From Methylophilus sp. 14 (lineage in GTDB: Bacteria > Pseudomonadota > Gammaproteobacteria > Burkholderiales > Methylophilaceae), in NCBI RefSeq assembly GCF_015354345.1, contig NZ_JADKYS010000002.1, forward strand, positions 496,001-560,000: a DNA stretch of 64,000 bases. Direction: 5' to 3'. This document shows, in pieces, positions 8,528-16,926 of the stretch. Positions within the stretch are counted from its first letter, which is position 1; the number at the start of each line of letters is the position of its first letter. The notes beneath the pieces were generated by a model. That model searched no databases and was not told the DNA's origin. It saw only the letters and a program-made list of their open reading frames with translations. The position numbers were made by a program, and so were the translations under genes.

Positions 8528-8980
8528 TTAGTGTTTATGCGTTGAGCTATCGTGATTTGCTGCAGTTTTTACTGGAATAGCTAGAGTTAATTGATTAACT
8601 GTGCCGTCCAAGTTTCTAAAAGAAAGCGTAACAGGTATAGTGTCTCCAGCTTTCATTGGTTGCTTAATGTTTCCCAGCATGAGGTGATACCCACTTGGGC
8701 TTAATGTCACAGGGTGACCTGGCTTAATCACCAACTTTTCGAGCTTACGCATTTTCATAATATCTCCTTGCATGCGCATTTCATGAACCTCAATACTTTC
8801 AGCAATCGCTGTGGTCCCGCCCGTAAGCTCTGTTTCAGAATCAGAAGTAATTGTCATGTAGCCAGCAGCAACTGACTGGCCAGGAACAGTTTCTCGTATC
8901 CATGGATCCTTAATGCTCACGCCAGCATTTACCTGCAAAGCTATGGCTAGCAAGCCAAATAATAGTTTTTTGTATTTCAA
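8528..8980 (-). CDS. PCuAC periplasmic copper chaperone
   Basis: The 150-residue protein has a signal peptide (through VNAG, about residue 20). It carries the canonical Cu(I) motif H-X10-M-X21-H-X-M exactly: H66, M77, H99 and M101. The C-terminus (ANHDSSTHKH) adds extra histidines. PCuAC proteins bind periplasmic Cu(I) and hand it to cuproenzymes, usually with SCO1. It is the last gene of mtoX - SCO1 - mauG - PCuAC, one base after mauG. In this operon it most likely loads copper into methanethiol oxidase. Confidence 0.9.
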   Translation of the reverse strand: MKYKKLLFGLLAIALQVNAGVSIKDPWIRETVPGQSVAAGYMTITSDSETELTGGTTAIAESIEVHEMRMQGDIMKMRKLEKLVIKPGHPVTLSPSGYHLMLGNIKQPMKAGDTIPVTLSFRNLDGTVNQLTLAIPVKTAANHDSSTHKH

Positions 8981-8981
8981 T

Positions 8982-10172
8982 CTAGTTCTCCTTGACTGAT
9001 GCTGCCGGCATTTCTACTGGTGTTACGAAATAAGCATCCCTTGCTTCTTTCTCAAGTTTGGACACATTGTCTCCCGTGAGCGCTTTCATGAAAGCCACCA
9101 AATCTACTTTCTCTTGTGCGGTTAGCTTGAGTGGCTTAAGCAGTGGGTCTTTAAGGGGGTTATCTTCCCCACCTTTATTGTAGAAGTCGACAACAGACTC
9201 CAGAGTAAGCAAAGAGCCATCATGCATGTAGGGAGCTGTTAAGGCGATATTGCGCAGGGAGGGCGTTTTATAAGCCCATCTGTCTTTGGGATTCTCAGTC
9301 ACCTCAAATCTACCTACATCATTGGGTGGGCGCTCGCTTGCGTGGTCAAAGTGATCCGATGGTGTTTGAACCGTTATACCTGGTGCTAGCGTAATTGGCA
9401 TGGTTGGTTCTCGATGATAGACCGTATTATTTCTGGTGTATCCGATACCTGTGTTGTGGAACCCCTGATCTGTAAATATTGCTACTTTTGCTTCTACGGT
9501 ATGGCACGACACGCAACGACCTTTACCCATGAATATTTTGAATCCATTTATCTCAGAGGCGTTCATTGCCTCCTTATCATTACCGTATTGATAGCGATCG
9601 AACTTGGAATTTCCGGAAACTAGAGTTCTCTCGTAGGCGGCAATTGCCTTGTTAATATGATCTAGATTTACCGGTGTTCCGAAAGCCTTTTCGAACATGC
9701 CATCGTAATCACGTGTGTTCTTGATTTTATCGATAACGTAACCGACAGAAGGGTTGCCCATTTCATTGAAGGCAACGATAGGGCCAATGACCTGATTCTC
9801 AAGGCTGTGCTCTCTCCCATCGTGGAAGAATCTATTGTAGAAGACAGCATTAAGAATGGTAGGGGCGTTACGTTTATTTGTTCTGCCTTCAATACCTACT
9901 GCCATCGCTAATTCATTAGAGGTAAATGCCTGCTCAGGCACATGACACATTGCACAAGAGATTGTGTTGTTATGAGAAAGACGTCGATCCATAAACAGTT
10001 TCCTGCCTAATTCGACTTTTGCGTTTGTGATGGGATTGTCATCGGGGACAGGTACTTTTGGTAACCCTAAGACGTCTGGTGGATGAATGTCCTTGGTGAT
10101 ACCAAGCACAGTAGCAATGGCTACAGATAATAAAATCGCCGCTCCAATTGCATATTTAGTGACCCCGCTCAA
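8982..10172 (-). CDS. MauG-like diheme cytochrome c peroxidase
   Basis: The 396-residue protein has an N-terminal membrane anchor or signal and two heme c motifs, C73-A-M-C76-H77 and C220-V-S-C223-H224. Late motifs DRWAYKTPSLRNIALTAPYM and MHDGSLLTLE are typical of the MauG/CcpA family. MauG uses peroxide to build tryptophan-derived cofactors. In mtoX operons a MauG homologue is thought to mature the oxidase or handle the H2O2 made. It starts 1 base after the SCO1 gene ends, so translation is coupled. Confidence 0.9.
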   Translation of the reverse strand: MSGVTKYAIGAAILLSVAIATVLGITKDIHPPDVLGLPKVPVPDDNPITNAKVELGRKLFMDRRLSHNNTISCAMCHVPEQAFTSNELAMAVGIEGRTNKRNAPTILNAVFYNRFFHDGREHSLENQVIGPIVAFNEMGNPSVGYVIDKIKNTRDYDGMFEKAFGTPVNLDHINKAIAAYERTLVSGNSKFDRYQYGNDKEAMNASEINGFKIFMGKGRCVSCHTVEAKVAIFTDQGFHNTGIGYTRNNTVYHREPTMPITLAPGITVQTPSDHFDHASERPPNDVGRFEVTENPKDRWAYKTPSLRNIALTAPYMHDGSLLTLESVVDFYNKGGEDNPLKDPLLKPLKLTAQEKVDLVAFMKALTGDNVSKLEKEARDAYFVTPVEMPAASVKEN

Positions 10173-10173
10173 T

Positions 10174-10953
10174 TTAAACTCCTTTTTCTGTTTCTATCAT
10201 TAAGGTTTCAATATCATTCAACAACATTTCCGGACTGAGATAGGTTGTTGAATAGATTTCGCGTATAACCCCCTTAGGGTCAATAAGATATATTTTTAAG
10301 ACATGTGGATATTCCATAGTTCGTTTACCAGAGTCCTTATCCAGAGCGATATCAACGTTCTGGCCGTAAGCGTCAATCAATGGAATCAATACGTCTACGT
10401 TCTTAGTAGTTAAATATCTCCAGTCAATGCTGAAGTCTTTGTTATTTCTGTTCGCACGCTTTTCGAGACCTGCCATCATCATCGGAGTGTCTCGTTCAGG
10501 ATCAAAACTGATATTCACAAAGCGGACTTGCTTCGAAAGCGCGGGGGTTTTTTCAAGATAGTTTTTGACTGTATGCATTGTAGTAAAGGCATAAGGGCAG
10601 CCTTTTGCATCTGCGCACATGTCGTAGAAGAATGTGAGTAATGTGTATTTACCAGAGGTGTATTGGCTAAGCTTGACGGCGTTGCCTTTACTGTCCAGGA
10701 CGTCACCATCTGGAGCATTGAAAATTTTTTGTAATTCGTAAGTGCCGGCAGCCGCTAGTTTTTGTTCAGCAATTCTTGTCTGTAATTCTTTATTGAATTC
10801 TTTCTCAATAGGTTTGGAGCTAGATAAAGCAGAAAAAGCATCTACCTTACCGCTACTTGGAATATATTGGGAAAGAGCAATATATCCAAGCAAAGTAGAT
10901 GCTATAAAGATCAACCCTGCTACTAGATATTTATACTGCAAGTTTTGGATCAT
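10174..10953 (-). CDS. SCO1/SenC-family copper protein
   Basis: The 259-residue protein has an N-terminal transmembrane anchor (YLVAGLIFIASTLLGYIAL) and a thioredoxin-like domain: LTFFYDMC, then FVNISFDPERDTP, ending in YSTTYLSPEMLLNDIE. The copper-binding pair is C113 and C119, so CX5C rather than the textbook CX3C; CX5C forms exist in the wider SCO family. An expected distal histidine is present in EYPHVLKIYLID. It sits between mtoX (47 bases upstream) and mauG and is likely a copper-insertion partner of PCuAC for MtoX. Confidence 0.85.
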   Translation of the reverse strand: MIQNLQYKYLVAGLIFIASTLLGYIALSQYIPSSGKVDAFSALSSSKPIEKEFNKELQTRIAEQKLAAAGTYELQKIFNAPDGDVLDSKGNAVKLSQYTSGKYTLLTFFYDMCADAKGCPYAFTTMHTVKNYLEKTPALSKQVRFVNISFDPERDTPMMMAGLEKRANRNNKDFSIDWRYLTTKNVDVLIPLIDAYGQNVDIALDKDSGKRTMEYPHVLKIYLIDPKGVIREIYSTTYLSPEMLLNDIETLMIETEKGV

Positions 10954-11000
10954 ATTTAACTATCTAAAGCAGGATTGGGGGTCCTAGTGTGAAACAATAA

Positions 11001-12356
11001 TTATGGATTTGAAGCAAAGTTCAACTTATTAGCAGTAGAAGCTTGCAATGGTTGTAATGTTTTCAGATCACGTGCCTGGAATTTCATGTGGTGAGCACGG
11101 CCGAGTTTTTCTTTGTAGAAGTCAATCTCGAATGCTAGCTTCAGATCTTTACCATCCCAGTTGTACGCTTTCAGGAATTGGTCGTCGGATTTACCCTTCA
11201 TATCCCAGTTTGACAGCAGAGATGTTGTGAAATAAACACGCTTGCCATCGTAGCTAGGTGAAACCATATTTACCTGCTCACCAATTTTCTTGGTGTAAAC
11301 TTCGCTTGGGTGCAATGGGTCTGTCATATCCCAATAGCGGGCTGTGCCATCCATGAATGTGTTGATCCACAGGCCTTTACCGCTAGACACTAAGCTGATA
11401 TCCACTGGCAGTGGGATCTTGGCTGGATCGCCGATTGTGCCAACTTTGTGCTGTTGCCACTCACCATGGTCATCTTGTTTGTACACATAAATTTCTGATG
11501 TCAGGGCAGTTGTAGTAACTGCCCAGTTGTCACCAGGGGCATATGACCAGCGTGCTTCCAACGCAGCACCAGGAGTATTGAAGATTTTTGTTGGTTTCAT
11601 AGTTTTGTAATCCCACATAACGGTGGTATTACCAAACTGCTTCATGGCGTCCTTGTCTTTAATCAACTTGCCCAAGTCCATCATGTAGTTGTTCCAGCCA
11701 GTGAAAGCTGTCGTCAACATTGCATTTTTGTTTGGGTTAATTGCTGCATCGTAACCGAAGCCATCGCCACCGTTGGTAGTCGGCATCATGGTGGTGGACA
11801 CATACTCACCAGCATTCGTGTAGATTGCCATACCTGTTTGTCCGCCGTGATCTTTGGCATTAGACAAGGCAGCAACGATCATGCGGCCTGGAATTGCGTA
11901 GAAAGTGTGTGGACCAACTAAGCCGGATTTGGCTACAAAGTTATTCAAAGTTTTAACCAGCTTTGGTTTGGATGGGTCAGTCGCAACGTCGAAGATGAAA
12001 ATCTTGTTGCTGTCCAATGCACCTGCCCACATGAATTTGCGATCATCAGTGAAACCCATGTGATGTGCTTCACCACGGCCGCCAACAGAAAGCTTGTTAA
12101 TTACTTTGCCGTAGGTTTTAGATGCTGGATTTGCGTCAACTGTTACCAACTTGTCAGACTCATCGCCCAAGCCTTTGACACCCAATGTCCAAACATAAAC
12201 GAAGTCTTCTTGACCTTTTACCAAAGGAGTAAAAGGTGAGCAGCTGGTTTCGTCCGCAATTGCGCTTGGCATTTGAGTGGCTGCACCAACAACGACTGCC
12301 ATAGCAACAGCTTTTGTAAGTGCCTTAAGCTTTGGAAACTTATCGGTAAGATACAT
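11001..12356 (-). CDS. mtoX: Methanethiol oxidase (SBP56 / selenium-binding protein family)
   Basis: The 451-residue protein has a signal peptide ending near ADE (about residue 35), so it is periplasmic. The rest is the seven-bladed SBP56 type: DFVYVWTLGVKG, GEAHHMGFTDDRKFMWAG, LDSNKIFIFDV, VGPHTFYAIPGRMIVAALS, and the closing GRAHHMKFQARDL. Histidines in the AHHM, GPHT and AHHM segments are candidate copper ligands. Family knowledge: periplasmic bacterial SBP56 of this kind oxidises methanethiol to formaldehyde, H2S and H2O2 and needs copper. The operon mtoX - SCO1 - mauG - PCuAC matches described mtoX clusters. A good sigma-54 promoter lies 96 bases upstream. Confidence 0.92.
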   Translation of the reverse strand: MYLTDKFPKLKALTKAVAMAVVVGAATQMPSAIADETSCSPFTPLVKGQEDFVYVWTLGVKGLGDESDKLVTVDANPASKTYGKVINKLSVGGRGEAHHMGFTDDRKFMWAGALDSNKIFIFDVATDPSKPKLVKTLNNFVAKSGLVGPHTFYAIPGRMIVAALSNAKDHGGQTGMAIYTNAGEYVSTTMMPTTNGGDGFGYDAAINPNKNAMLTTAFTGWNNYMMDLGKLIKDKDAMKQFGNTTVMWDYKTMKPTKIFNTPGAALEARWSYAPGDNWAVTTTALTSEIYVYKQDDHGEWQQHKVGTIGDPAKIPLPVDISLVSSGKGLWINTFMDGTARYWDMTDPLHPSEVYTKKIGEQVNMVSPSYDGKRVYFTTSLLSNWDMKGKSDDQFLKAYNWDGKDLKLAFEIDFYKEKLGRAHHMKFQARDLKTLQPLQASTANKLNFASNP

Positions 12357-12451
12357 TCTATTCTCCTAGATCTTTACGAATTTTTTAGAATTAAACTCTC
12401 AAAAATTGAATTAAAAAACTTATAGCAAGAGTTACTTGCGTGCCTTACTAA

Positions 12452-12467
12452 GGCAACTCCTGTGCCA
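12452..12467 (-). promoter_or_regulatory. Sigma-54 promoter of mtoX operon
   Basis: On the minus strand TGGCAC-AGGAG-TTGCC is present: a perfect -24 element TGGCAC and -12 element TTGC with N5 spacing. It leaves a leader of about 85 bases before the mtoX start. The rest of the 457-base gap (12357-12813) contains no gene. Confidence 0.75.
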
Positions 12468-12621
12468 GTTCCTCTAATTAGCTGTTTTGTAAGTAGATAT
12501 TTCAAGATGTAAATGAATTGTTTCGGCGGTGCCCTGAAAATATGGACAGTGGTGTCACAGTGCTAGGTGGATTTTACCTATTTGCGCCAAAAATGGCATA
12601 TGGTGTATCAAATTTGGTAGG

Positions 12622-12633
12622 TGACAAAAGTCA
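12622..12633. promoter_or_regulatory. Candidate activator site between mtoX and its sigma-54 activator gene
   Basis: TGAC-AAAA-GTCA is a perfect inverted repeat 155 bases upstream of the mtoX -24/-12 element, at the right range for an enhancer-type site. A second imperfect one, GACA-GTGG-TGTC, lies near 12545. They resemble, but are not identical to, the TGTCA-N4-TGACA sites upstream of fadL and osmC. Confidence 0.4.
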
Positions 12634-12813
12634 TATAATTCAATGTGATATTGATGTATTAAGTTAGTTATATAACTTGAGGGTCAAAAATGCCACTAAA
12701 AATAATAACAATTGACATTCATTTCTAGAGTTGTGTATTTTGTAAAAAAGACGTTATAAGTTTTGTATCCATAAAATAATTAATTGGCTTGATTCGATCA
12801 GGCCAAGGGGAAG

Positions 12814-14151
12814 ATGATGGGCTCTGAAATTACTGTGAGCAAGGATTTAATTGATTTCTTAAACTCCTTGCCTGAACCAAGGCTTGTGTTAGGGACTGAT
12901 TACAAAATCATCGCGTCCAACACTGCGTACCAAAAGATTTTTGGCGAAGGTAAACCGCTGAAAGGCAAGCACTGTTATGAGGTTTCACATCATTACCTTA
13001 AGCCATGTGACCAGCAAGGGGAGTCTTGTCCTTTAAAGGTTGCAAAAGAAACTAAATCCACGCATCGAGTATTTCACATTCACCATACTCCGCGTGGCCG
13101 TGAGCATGTAGATGTGGAGTTGACTCCTATTCTCAATGAAGAGGGGCAGCCTGCTTTTTATATTGAGACCTTGCGGAATCAAAATCATCATCTAAAAGAA
13201 CATAGTCCAGATTGCGTAGCTGGTAAAAGCCCATGGTTTACAAGGGTTTTGGGATTGGTTGAGCGCTCCTCTGCTAGTGATACACCCGTGGCCCTCCTCG
13301 GTGAGTCTGGTACTGGTAAAGAGGTAATGGCACATCTTCTCCATAAAAAAAGCAAGAGGAACGCAGGGAGTTTTATTATTGTTGACTGTTCTGGCTTAAC
13401 TGAGACTCTTTTTGAGAGTGAAATGTTTGGTCATGAGAAGGGCTCTTTTACCGGGGCTTACAATGATAAGAAGGGCTTGGTTGAAATGGCCAATGGTGGA
13501 ACTCTGTTTTTGGATGAGGTTGGTGATATTCCATTGAGTCAGCAGGTAAAGTTGTTGCGCTTACTGGAGTCAAACACGTACCGTAAAGTTGGCGGTCTAG
13601 ATGTCAAACGAACTAATTTCAGATTAATATCTGCTACGCATCGAGATCTTAAAAAGATGGTCCAGGAAGGTACTTTCAGGCAGGACCTTTATTATCGCAT
13701 TAATGCATTTCCAATACATATTCCTTCTCTGAGAGAACGATCTGAAGATATTTTGATGTTAGCTGAGTATTTTCAGAAGAAACTCTCCCCAACTAAAGAG
13801 ATGATTTTTGAGGATAGTGCAAAGCAATTTCTTCAAAGTTACTCTTTTCCAGGCAATATTCGAGAGTTACGCAACATGATTGATCGGGCTATCTTGCTTT
13901 GCGACTCTCAAGTGATCACAAAGCATCATTTGATCCCAGATCAAGCGTTCCCAGACGAAACTGAGTCTATCTCGACTAATAAGTATTTCAGGGGGGATAT
14001 ATTGCCCTTGGATGAGCTTGAGTCTATGTATTTGCAGTGGGCAGTTAGTGAGAGCAATGATTCGAAACGAGATTTAGCAGAGAAGCTGGGACTAACACCG
14101 AGGACTTTGTATCGGAAGCTTAAAGAGATTAAGAGTCAGCCATTAGAGTGA
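12814..14151 (+). CDS. Sigma-54-dependent transcriptional activator (PAS - AAA+ - Fis)
   Basis: The 445-residue protein has an N-terminal PAS-like sensor (residues about 10-120). The AAA+ domain has Walker A GESGTGKE (163-170), the sigma-54 contact loop GSFTGA (210-215) and Walker B GGTLFLDEVGD (about 228-238). A C-terminal Fis-type helix-turn-helix reads DLAEKLGLTPRTLYRKLKE. The sensor carries four cysteines, C54, C65, C72 and, just after it, C134, with the run HCYEVSHHYLKPC before SCPL. That invites a metal, Fe-S or thiol-sensing role. The start follows AAGGGGAAG. Divergent from mtoX and flanked by genes with -24/-12 promoters, it is probably the pathway activator, responding to methanethiol, sulfide or a related signal. 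The inducer is inference. Confidence 0.9.
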   Translation: MMGSEITVSKDLIDFLNSLPEPRLVLGTDYKIIASNTAYQKIFGEGKPLKGKHCYEVSHHYLKPCDQQGESCPLKVAKETKSTHRVFHIHHTPRGREHVDVELTPILNEEGQPAFYIETLRNQNHHLKEHSPDCVAGKSPWFTRVLGLVERSSASDTPVALLGESGTGKEVMAHLLHKKSKRNAGSFIIVDCSGLTETLFESEMFGHEKGSFTGAYNDKKGLVEMANGGTLFLDEVGDIPLSQQVKLLRLLESNTYRKVGGLDVKRTNFRLISATHRDLKKMVQEGTFRQDLYYRINAFPIHIPSLRERSEDILMLAEYFQKKLSPTKEMIFEDSAKQFLQSYSFPGNIRELRNMIDRAILLCDSQVITKHHLIPDQAFPDETESISTNKYFRGDILPLDELESMYLQWAVSESNDSKRDLAEKLGLTPRTLYRKLKEIKSQPLE

Positions 14152-14411
14152 ATGTTTTTAACCGTCCATTGCGTTTATCCATTCTTCGAATAGTCTGAGT
14201 AATTCATTATCGTTCCCTATTTTGATTTTATTCTGACAATGGTAATTTTGTGTATTGAAGTATCAATTTACTTATAGTAAATTAATCCAAGGTTGCTTGA
14301 ACCGAACCTGCCATCGGGTTAAACAAGTATTTTGCTGTATTTTCTGCCTCTAATCATTGGTGGATGATGTGTAATCGATGGACTTCATCCAATGTGATTG
14401 GAGATATCCTT
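14152..14411. other. Intergenic, no gene seen
   Basis: The 260 bases after the sigma-54 activator gene are AT-rich. They hold no ORF of note, no -24/-12 match and no convincing hairpin. They probably contain only the promoter of the next gene. Confidence 0.5.
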
Positions 14412-15164
14412 ATGGCGTCTATCGCTATTACAGCAGATTCTGTTTCCGCTTTAAAAAAAGAGCTTCGCTTCTTTTTCCCAGAAATTAAATCATCGCATTT
14501 ATCCGAAGCAATTGCAGTAGCGTTAGATCGCAAAACGCATGCTTCACTAATAAACGATATCAATAAATTCGCTATTGATCCGCCTATTGAATTATTGAAT
14601 GAAGAAGCTTTCTTCAATAGGTTAGTTCACCTCGGTTATCAAGACGATCCAGAGTTCAGTTTTGAAGGGGTTGATATTCCTGAAGTCATCTCGACAATAC
14701 CAATGACAGCATTCGAAATTGAGTATAAGTCTAAGCGTCAACTTGCCTGGCGCAATTTGATGGTGGTAGCGATTAATGAAGGCATTAATCAGAAGATATT
14801 TTCCTTGAGACCAGAAGATAACCGTTGGATAAATGGCAAATTTAGTCATACCGATCATAATTCTGGTCATATCTTTGATTTCCATTTGCCCAATGATTTA
14901 CCCGGAAGATGTTACGTTAAAGACATTGGCTTTGATGAGTTAGCCATTCACGTTGCAGTTAATCCAAGGGGAAATATACTGAAAGCATTCAACGCGAAAT
15001 TTGATGCTGGAGACGCTTTTGCATATAGTTGGCTGGAAAGACGAAAAGGAGCATGGCTGCAAACTTCAAATACGCTCAGTTGTAGAAACAGCTTACTTGA
15101 TTACTTAGCCGGATTAAGCGCAGTGCCAAAAGGGTTTGGTGATAAAGGTCGAGTAATAATGTGA
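14412..15164 (+). CDS. Uncharacterised 250-residue protein
   Basis: I chose ATG 14412 (MASIAITAD) because TGGAGATA precedes it; an upstream in-frame start at 14364 has no ribosome site. The N-terminal segment (VSALKKELRFFFPEIKSSHLSEAIAVALDRKTHASLINDI) resembles the small helical domain found at the start of several plasmid- and island-borne proteins. There it is followed by unrelated modules. The remainder is hydrophilic, with no signal peptide and no catalytic motif I recognise. It stands alone between the activator gene and the fadL gene and is closed by a strong terminator. Its link to sulfur metabolism is positional only. Confidence 0.6.
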   Translation: MASIAITADSVSALKKELRFFFPEIKSSHLSEAIAVALDRKTHASLINDINKFAIDPPIELLNEEAFFNRLVHLGYQDDPEFSFEGVDIPEVISTIPMTAFEIEYKSKRQLAWRNLMVVAINEGINQKIFSLRPEDNRWINGKFSHTDHNSGHIFDFHLPNDLPGRCYVKDIGFDELAIHVAVNPRGNILKAFNAKFDAGDAFAYSWLERRKGAWLQTSNTLSCRNSLLDYLAGLSAVPKGFGDKGRVIM

Positions 15165-15198
15165 TAAGTAGTTTTGATTAATCACTAAAATAAATAAG

Positions 15199-15225
15199 AA
15201 AAGCCTGCTTTAAGCAGGCTTTTTT
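15199..15225 (+). terminator. Rho-independent terminator
   Basis: AAGCCTGCTT - TA - AGCAGGCTT followed by a T run gives a near-perfect 10-base-pair stem, 35 bases after the uncharacterised gene. Confidence 0.9.
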
Positions 15226-15327
15226 AGTAATGGCATGTTTAATCATAAAGTCATTACCAAACAAGTTTTATGCAACTGCAACCACATAGCGTTAAGTTGC
15301 AAAAGATGGCTAAAAGCGAGTTTGGTC

Positions 15328-15357
15328 AAAAAGGGGAGGTTTGCTTTCCCCTTTTTT
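15328..15357 (-). terminator. Terminator of fadL-like gene
   Basis: AAAAAGGGGA and TCCCCTTTTT form a stem around a 9-base loop. On the minus strand the stem ends in TTTTT, 13 bases after the fadL-like stop. The A/T flanks would let it work in both directions. Confidence 0.8.
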
Positions 15358-15369
15358 ATCTTCTCAAAA

Positions 15370-16629
15370 TTATTTGAACGACCAAGTCAAACCAACACCA
15401 GCTTGCCATGTACTGGCTGAAACTTTTGTATTACCAATAGTTTCGCGATTATTAAGTGCAAATGCAACATGAGAGTCGAGGGAGAGCGCTTCAGTTAAGG
15501 CATAGCCGAAGCCAGCAGAAACTTGATCTTCCCAAATAGGCTCAGCATTCGTTGCTTGGAAATATTGCACCAGAGACGGGTTCAACGTTAAGGTCCCCAC
15601 AGGTGAGCCCATAGAGGATACGCCGGCAATTGTGCTGCCAACATTTCTTTTAATTGGGCTGCGTGCATGGCTATAACCTAAGCGCCATTTGGCCGCACCG
15701 GTTTTCAATTCGCCGCCCAATGCGAACACTGTTTGATCACGGAAAATATCTTTGTATAGGTCAGCAGAAGACCAGTCTTTGTAGATGATATCTGCACCAA
15801 GGCGAAGGTTGCCGTCTAACAAGGAGTTATTTGAGATACCCACTGCAAATTCTTGTGGTTGTTCTACATTGACATCCCAGAAGTTGCCTTTGCCTGGAGC
15901 AATAGGTGCACCATTATCAACGACATTGTCATATTTGATTTTCAATGGGCTACGATAGTAGGCGCCAAGGCTAGTAGACTCAGTCATGTCATATTTTGCG
16001 CCTAAGGTGCCGCGAACCCCAAAGCCGTGAGAGGAGGCTGTATTGGATGATAAGCCCATTTGCAGATAACCATTGCCTACAGTTGCCGTACCACCAACAG
16101 ACAGTTTGTCTGTAATTTTGTAACCTAAGCCAACGTTAGCCATGAACACAAGCAGTTCTGAGTCTGGGTTCAGACTGCCAGCTTTGTCACGAAAGTCCGA
16201 TCCAATACCTGATTGAGCCGTTAACCCAAGCCCTGCAACCAGTTTGTCGCTAAATGCTTGAGTAACTGCAACTGTTGGCACTAAGTAGTTAGTCGCTTTT
16301 GACTTTCCTGACCATGCTGTTCCAGTATTGAGACCGTTATGGTTTGCTTTTACTTCTGGTTTGTAGAATGTTGCACCAAAGCTAAACTTGGTCCCTTCGT
16401 TGAATTGCGTCAGCGTGGCAGGGTTACCAAAAACAGCAGCTGATGGTTCAATTGAGTGCGCAATACTCACACCAGCCATACCGCCAGCGGCAGGAAGCAT
16501 TGTGTTGTTCAAGTCAGTGCCATAGTTTGCTGCAAACGCTGAGGCTGAGGCAAATAATGCCGAAACCATCACTGTGATAGATGAGGTTTTTGTAGAGCTT
16601 TTTATAACATTGGTACGTTTCGTACACAT
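15370..16629 (-). CDS. FadL/OmpP1/TodX-type outer-membrane channel
   Basis: The 419-residue protein has a signal peptide (through AFAANYG). It shows the FadL N-terminal hatch pattern: AAGGMAGVSIAHS, then AAVFGNPATLTQF (the NPA motif), then SFGATFYKPEV. About fourteen amphipathic strands follow, ending in the outer-membrane C-terminus WQAGVGLTWSFK (terminal aromatic-Lys). FadL/TodX channels admit long-chain fatty acids and small hydrophobic compounds by lateral diffusion. Beside mtoX and under an apparent sigma-54 promoter (16741-16756), it is a candidate entry route for dimethyl sulfide, dimethyl disulfide or methanethiol. The substrate is inference. Confidence 0.85.
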   Translation of the reverse strand: MCTKRTNVIKSSTKTSSITVMVSALFASASAFAANYGTDLNNTMLPAAGGMAGVSIAHSIEPSAAVFGNPATLTQFNEGTKFSFGATFYKPEVKANHNGLNTGTAWSGKSKATNYLVPTVAVTQAFSDKLVAGLGLTAQSGIGSDFRDKAGSLNPDSELLVFMANVGLGYKITDKLSVGGTATVGNGYLQMGLSSNTASSHGFGVRGTLGAKYDMTESTSLGAYYRSPLKIKYDNVVDNGAPIAPGKGNFWDVNVEQPQEFAVGISNNSLLDGNLRLGADIIYKDWSSADLYKDIFRDQTVFALGGELKTGAAKWRLGYSHARSPIKRNVGSTIAGVSSMGSPVGTLTLNPSLVQYFQATNAEPIWEDQVSAGFGYALTEALSLDSHVAFALNNRETIGNTKVSASTWQAGVGLTWSFK

Positions 16630-16740
16630 ACTTTCTTCCCTCCTGTAAATCGCTCAAATCTCATTTGATTTAAGGTATTTAGTTGGTTGTTAAAATTACA
16701 TTACAAATTTGTAACTAGCTGAAATCAGCTGAAGGTACAT

Positions 16741-16756
16741 AGCAACAGATGGGCCA
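16741..16756 (-). promoter_or_regulatory. Sigma-54 promoter of fadL-like gene
   Basis: Minus strand TGGCCC-ATCTG-TTGCT differs from TGGCAC-N5-TTGCT by one base and keeps the GG/GC spacing. It lies 112 bases upstream of the start codon. Confidence 0.6.
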
Positions 16757-16833
16757 GCAGGTGCAAGCTGTTGAAATGAAAGTTAAAGTTGGATTTTTTG
16801 CGGAAATTCAGAAAGAGTTTTTGATGTGCGGAA

Positions 16834-16847
16834 TGTCAAAAGTGACA
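16834..16847. promoter_or_regulatory. Candidate sigma-54 activator site (fadL)
   Basis: TGTCA-AAAG-TGACA is a perfect inverted repeat with a 4-base centre, 78 bases upstream of the fadL -24/-12 element. The same arms and spacing recur upstream of osmC at 17684-17697. Confidence 0.55.
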
Positions 16848-16870
16848 GTCAATTTTGAGGAGATCTGGCA

Positions 16871-16894
16871 GGATGGGACAAAATTGTCCCATCC
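16871..16894. repeat. Perfect 11-base-arm palindrome between fadL upstream region and tetR end
   Basis: Arms GGATGGGACAA and TTGTCCCATCC are separated by two bases. It lies 33 bases past the tetR stop, so it could terminate tetR. However, no T run follows on the minus strand, and its GGGACA/TGTCCC core looks more like a protein site. Both readings are open. Confidence 0.6.
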
Positions 16895-16926
16895 GTTATT
16901 GGCGGAAATTTGATGTTATAGAGTTG

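Noticed and set aside
11001-12356. Naming the SBP56 protein a selenium-binding protein
   Set aside because: The signal peptide and the SCO1-mauG-PCuAC context point to the methanethiol oxidase branch of the family.
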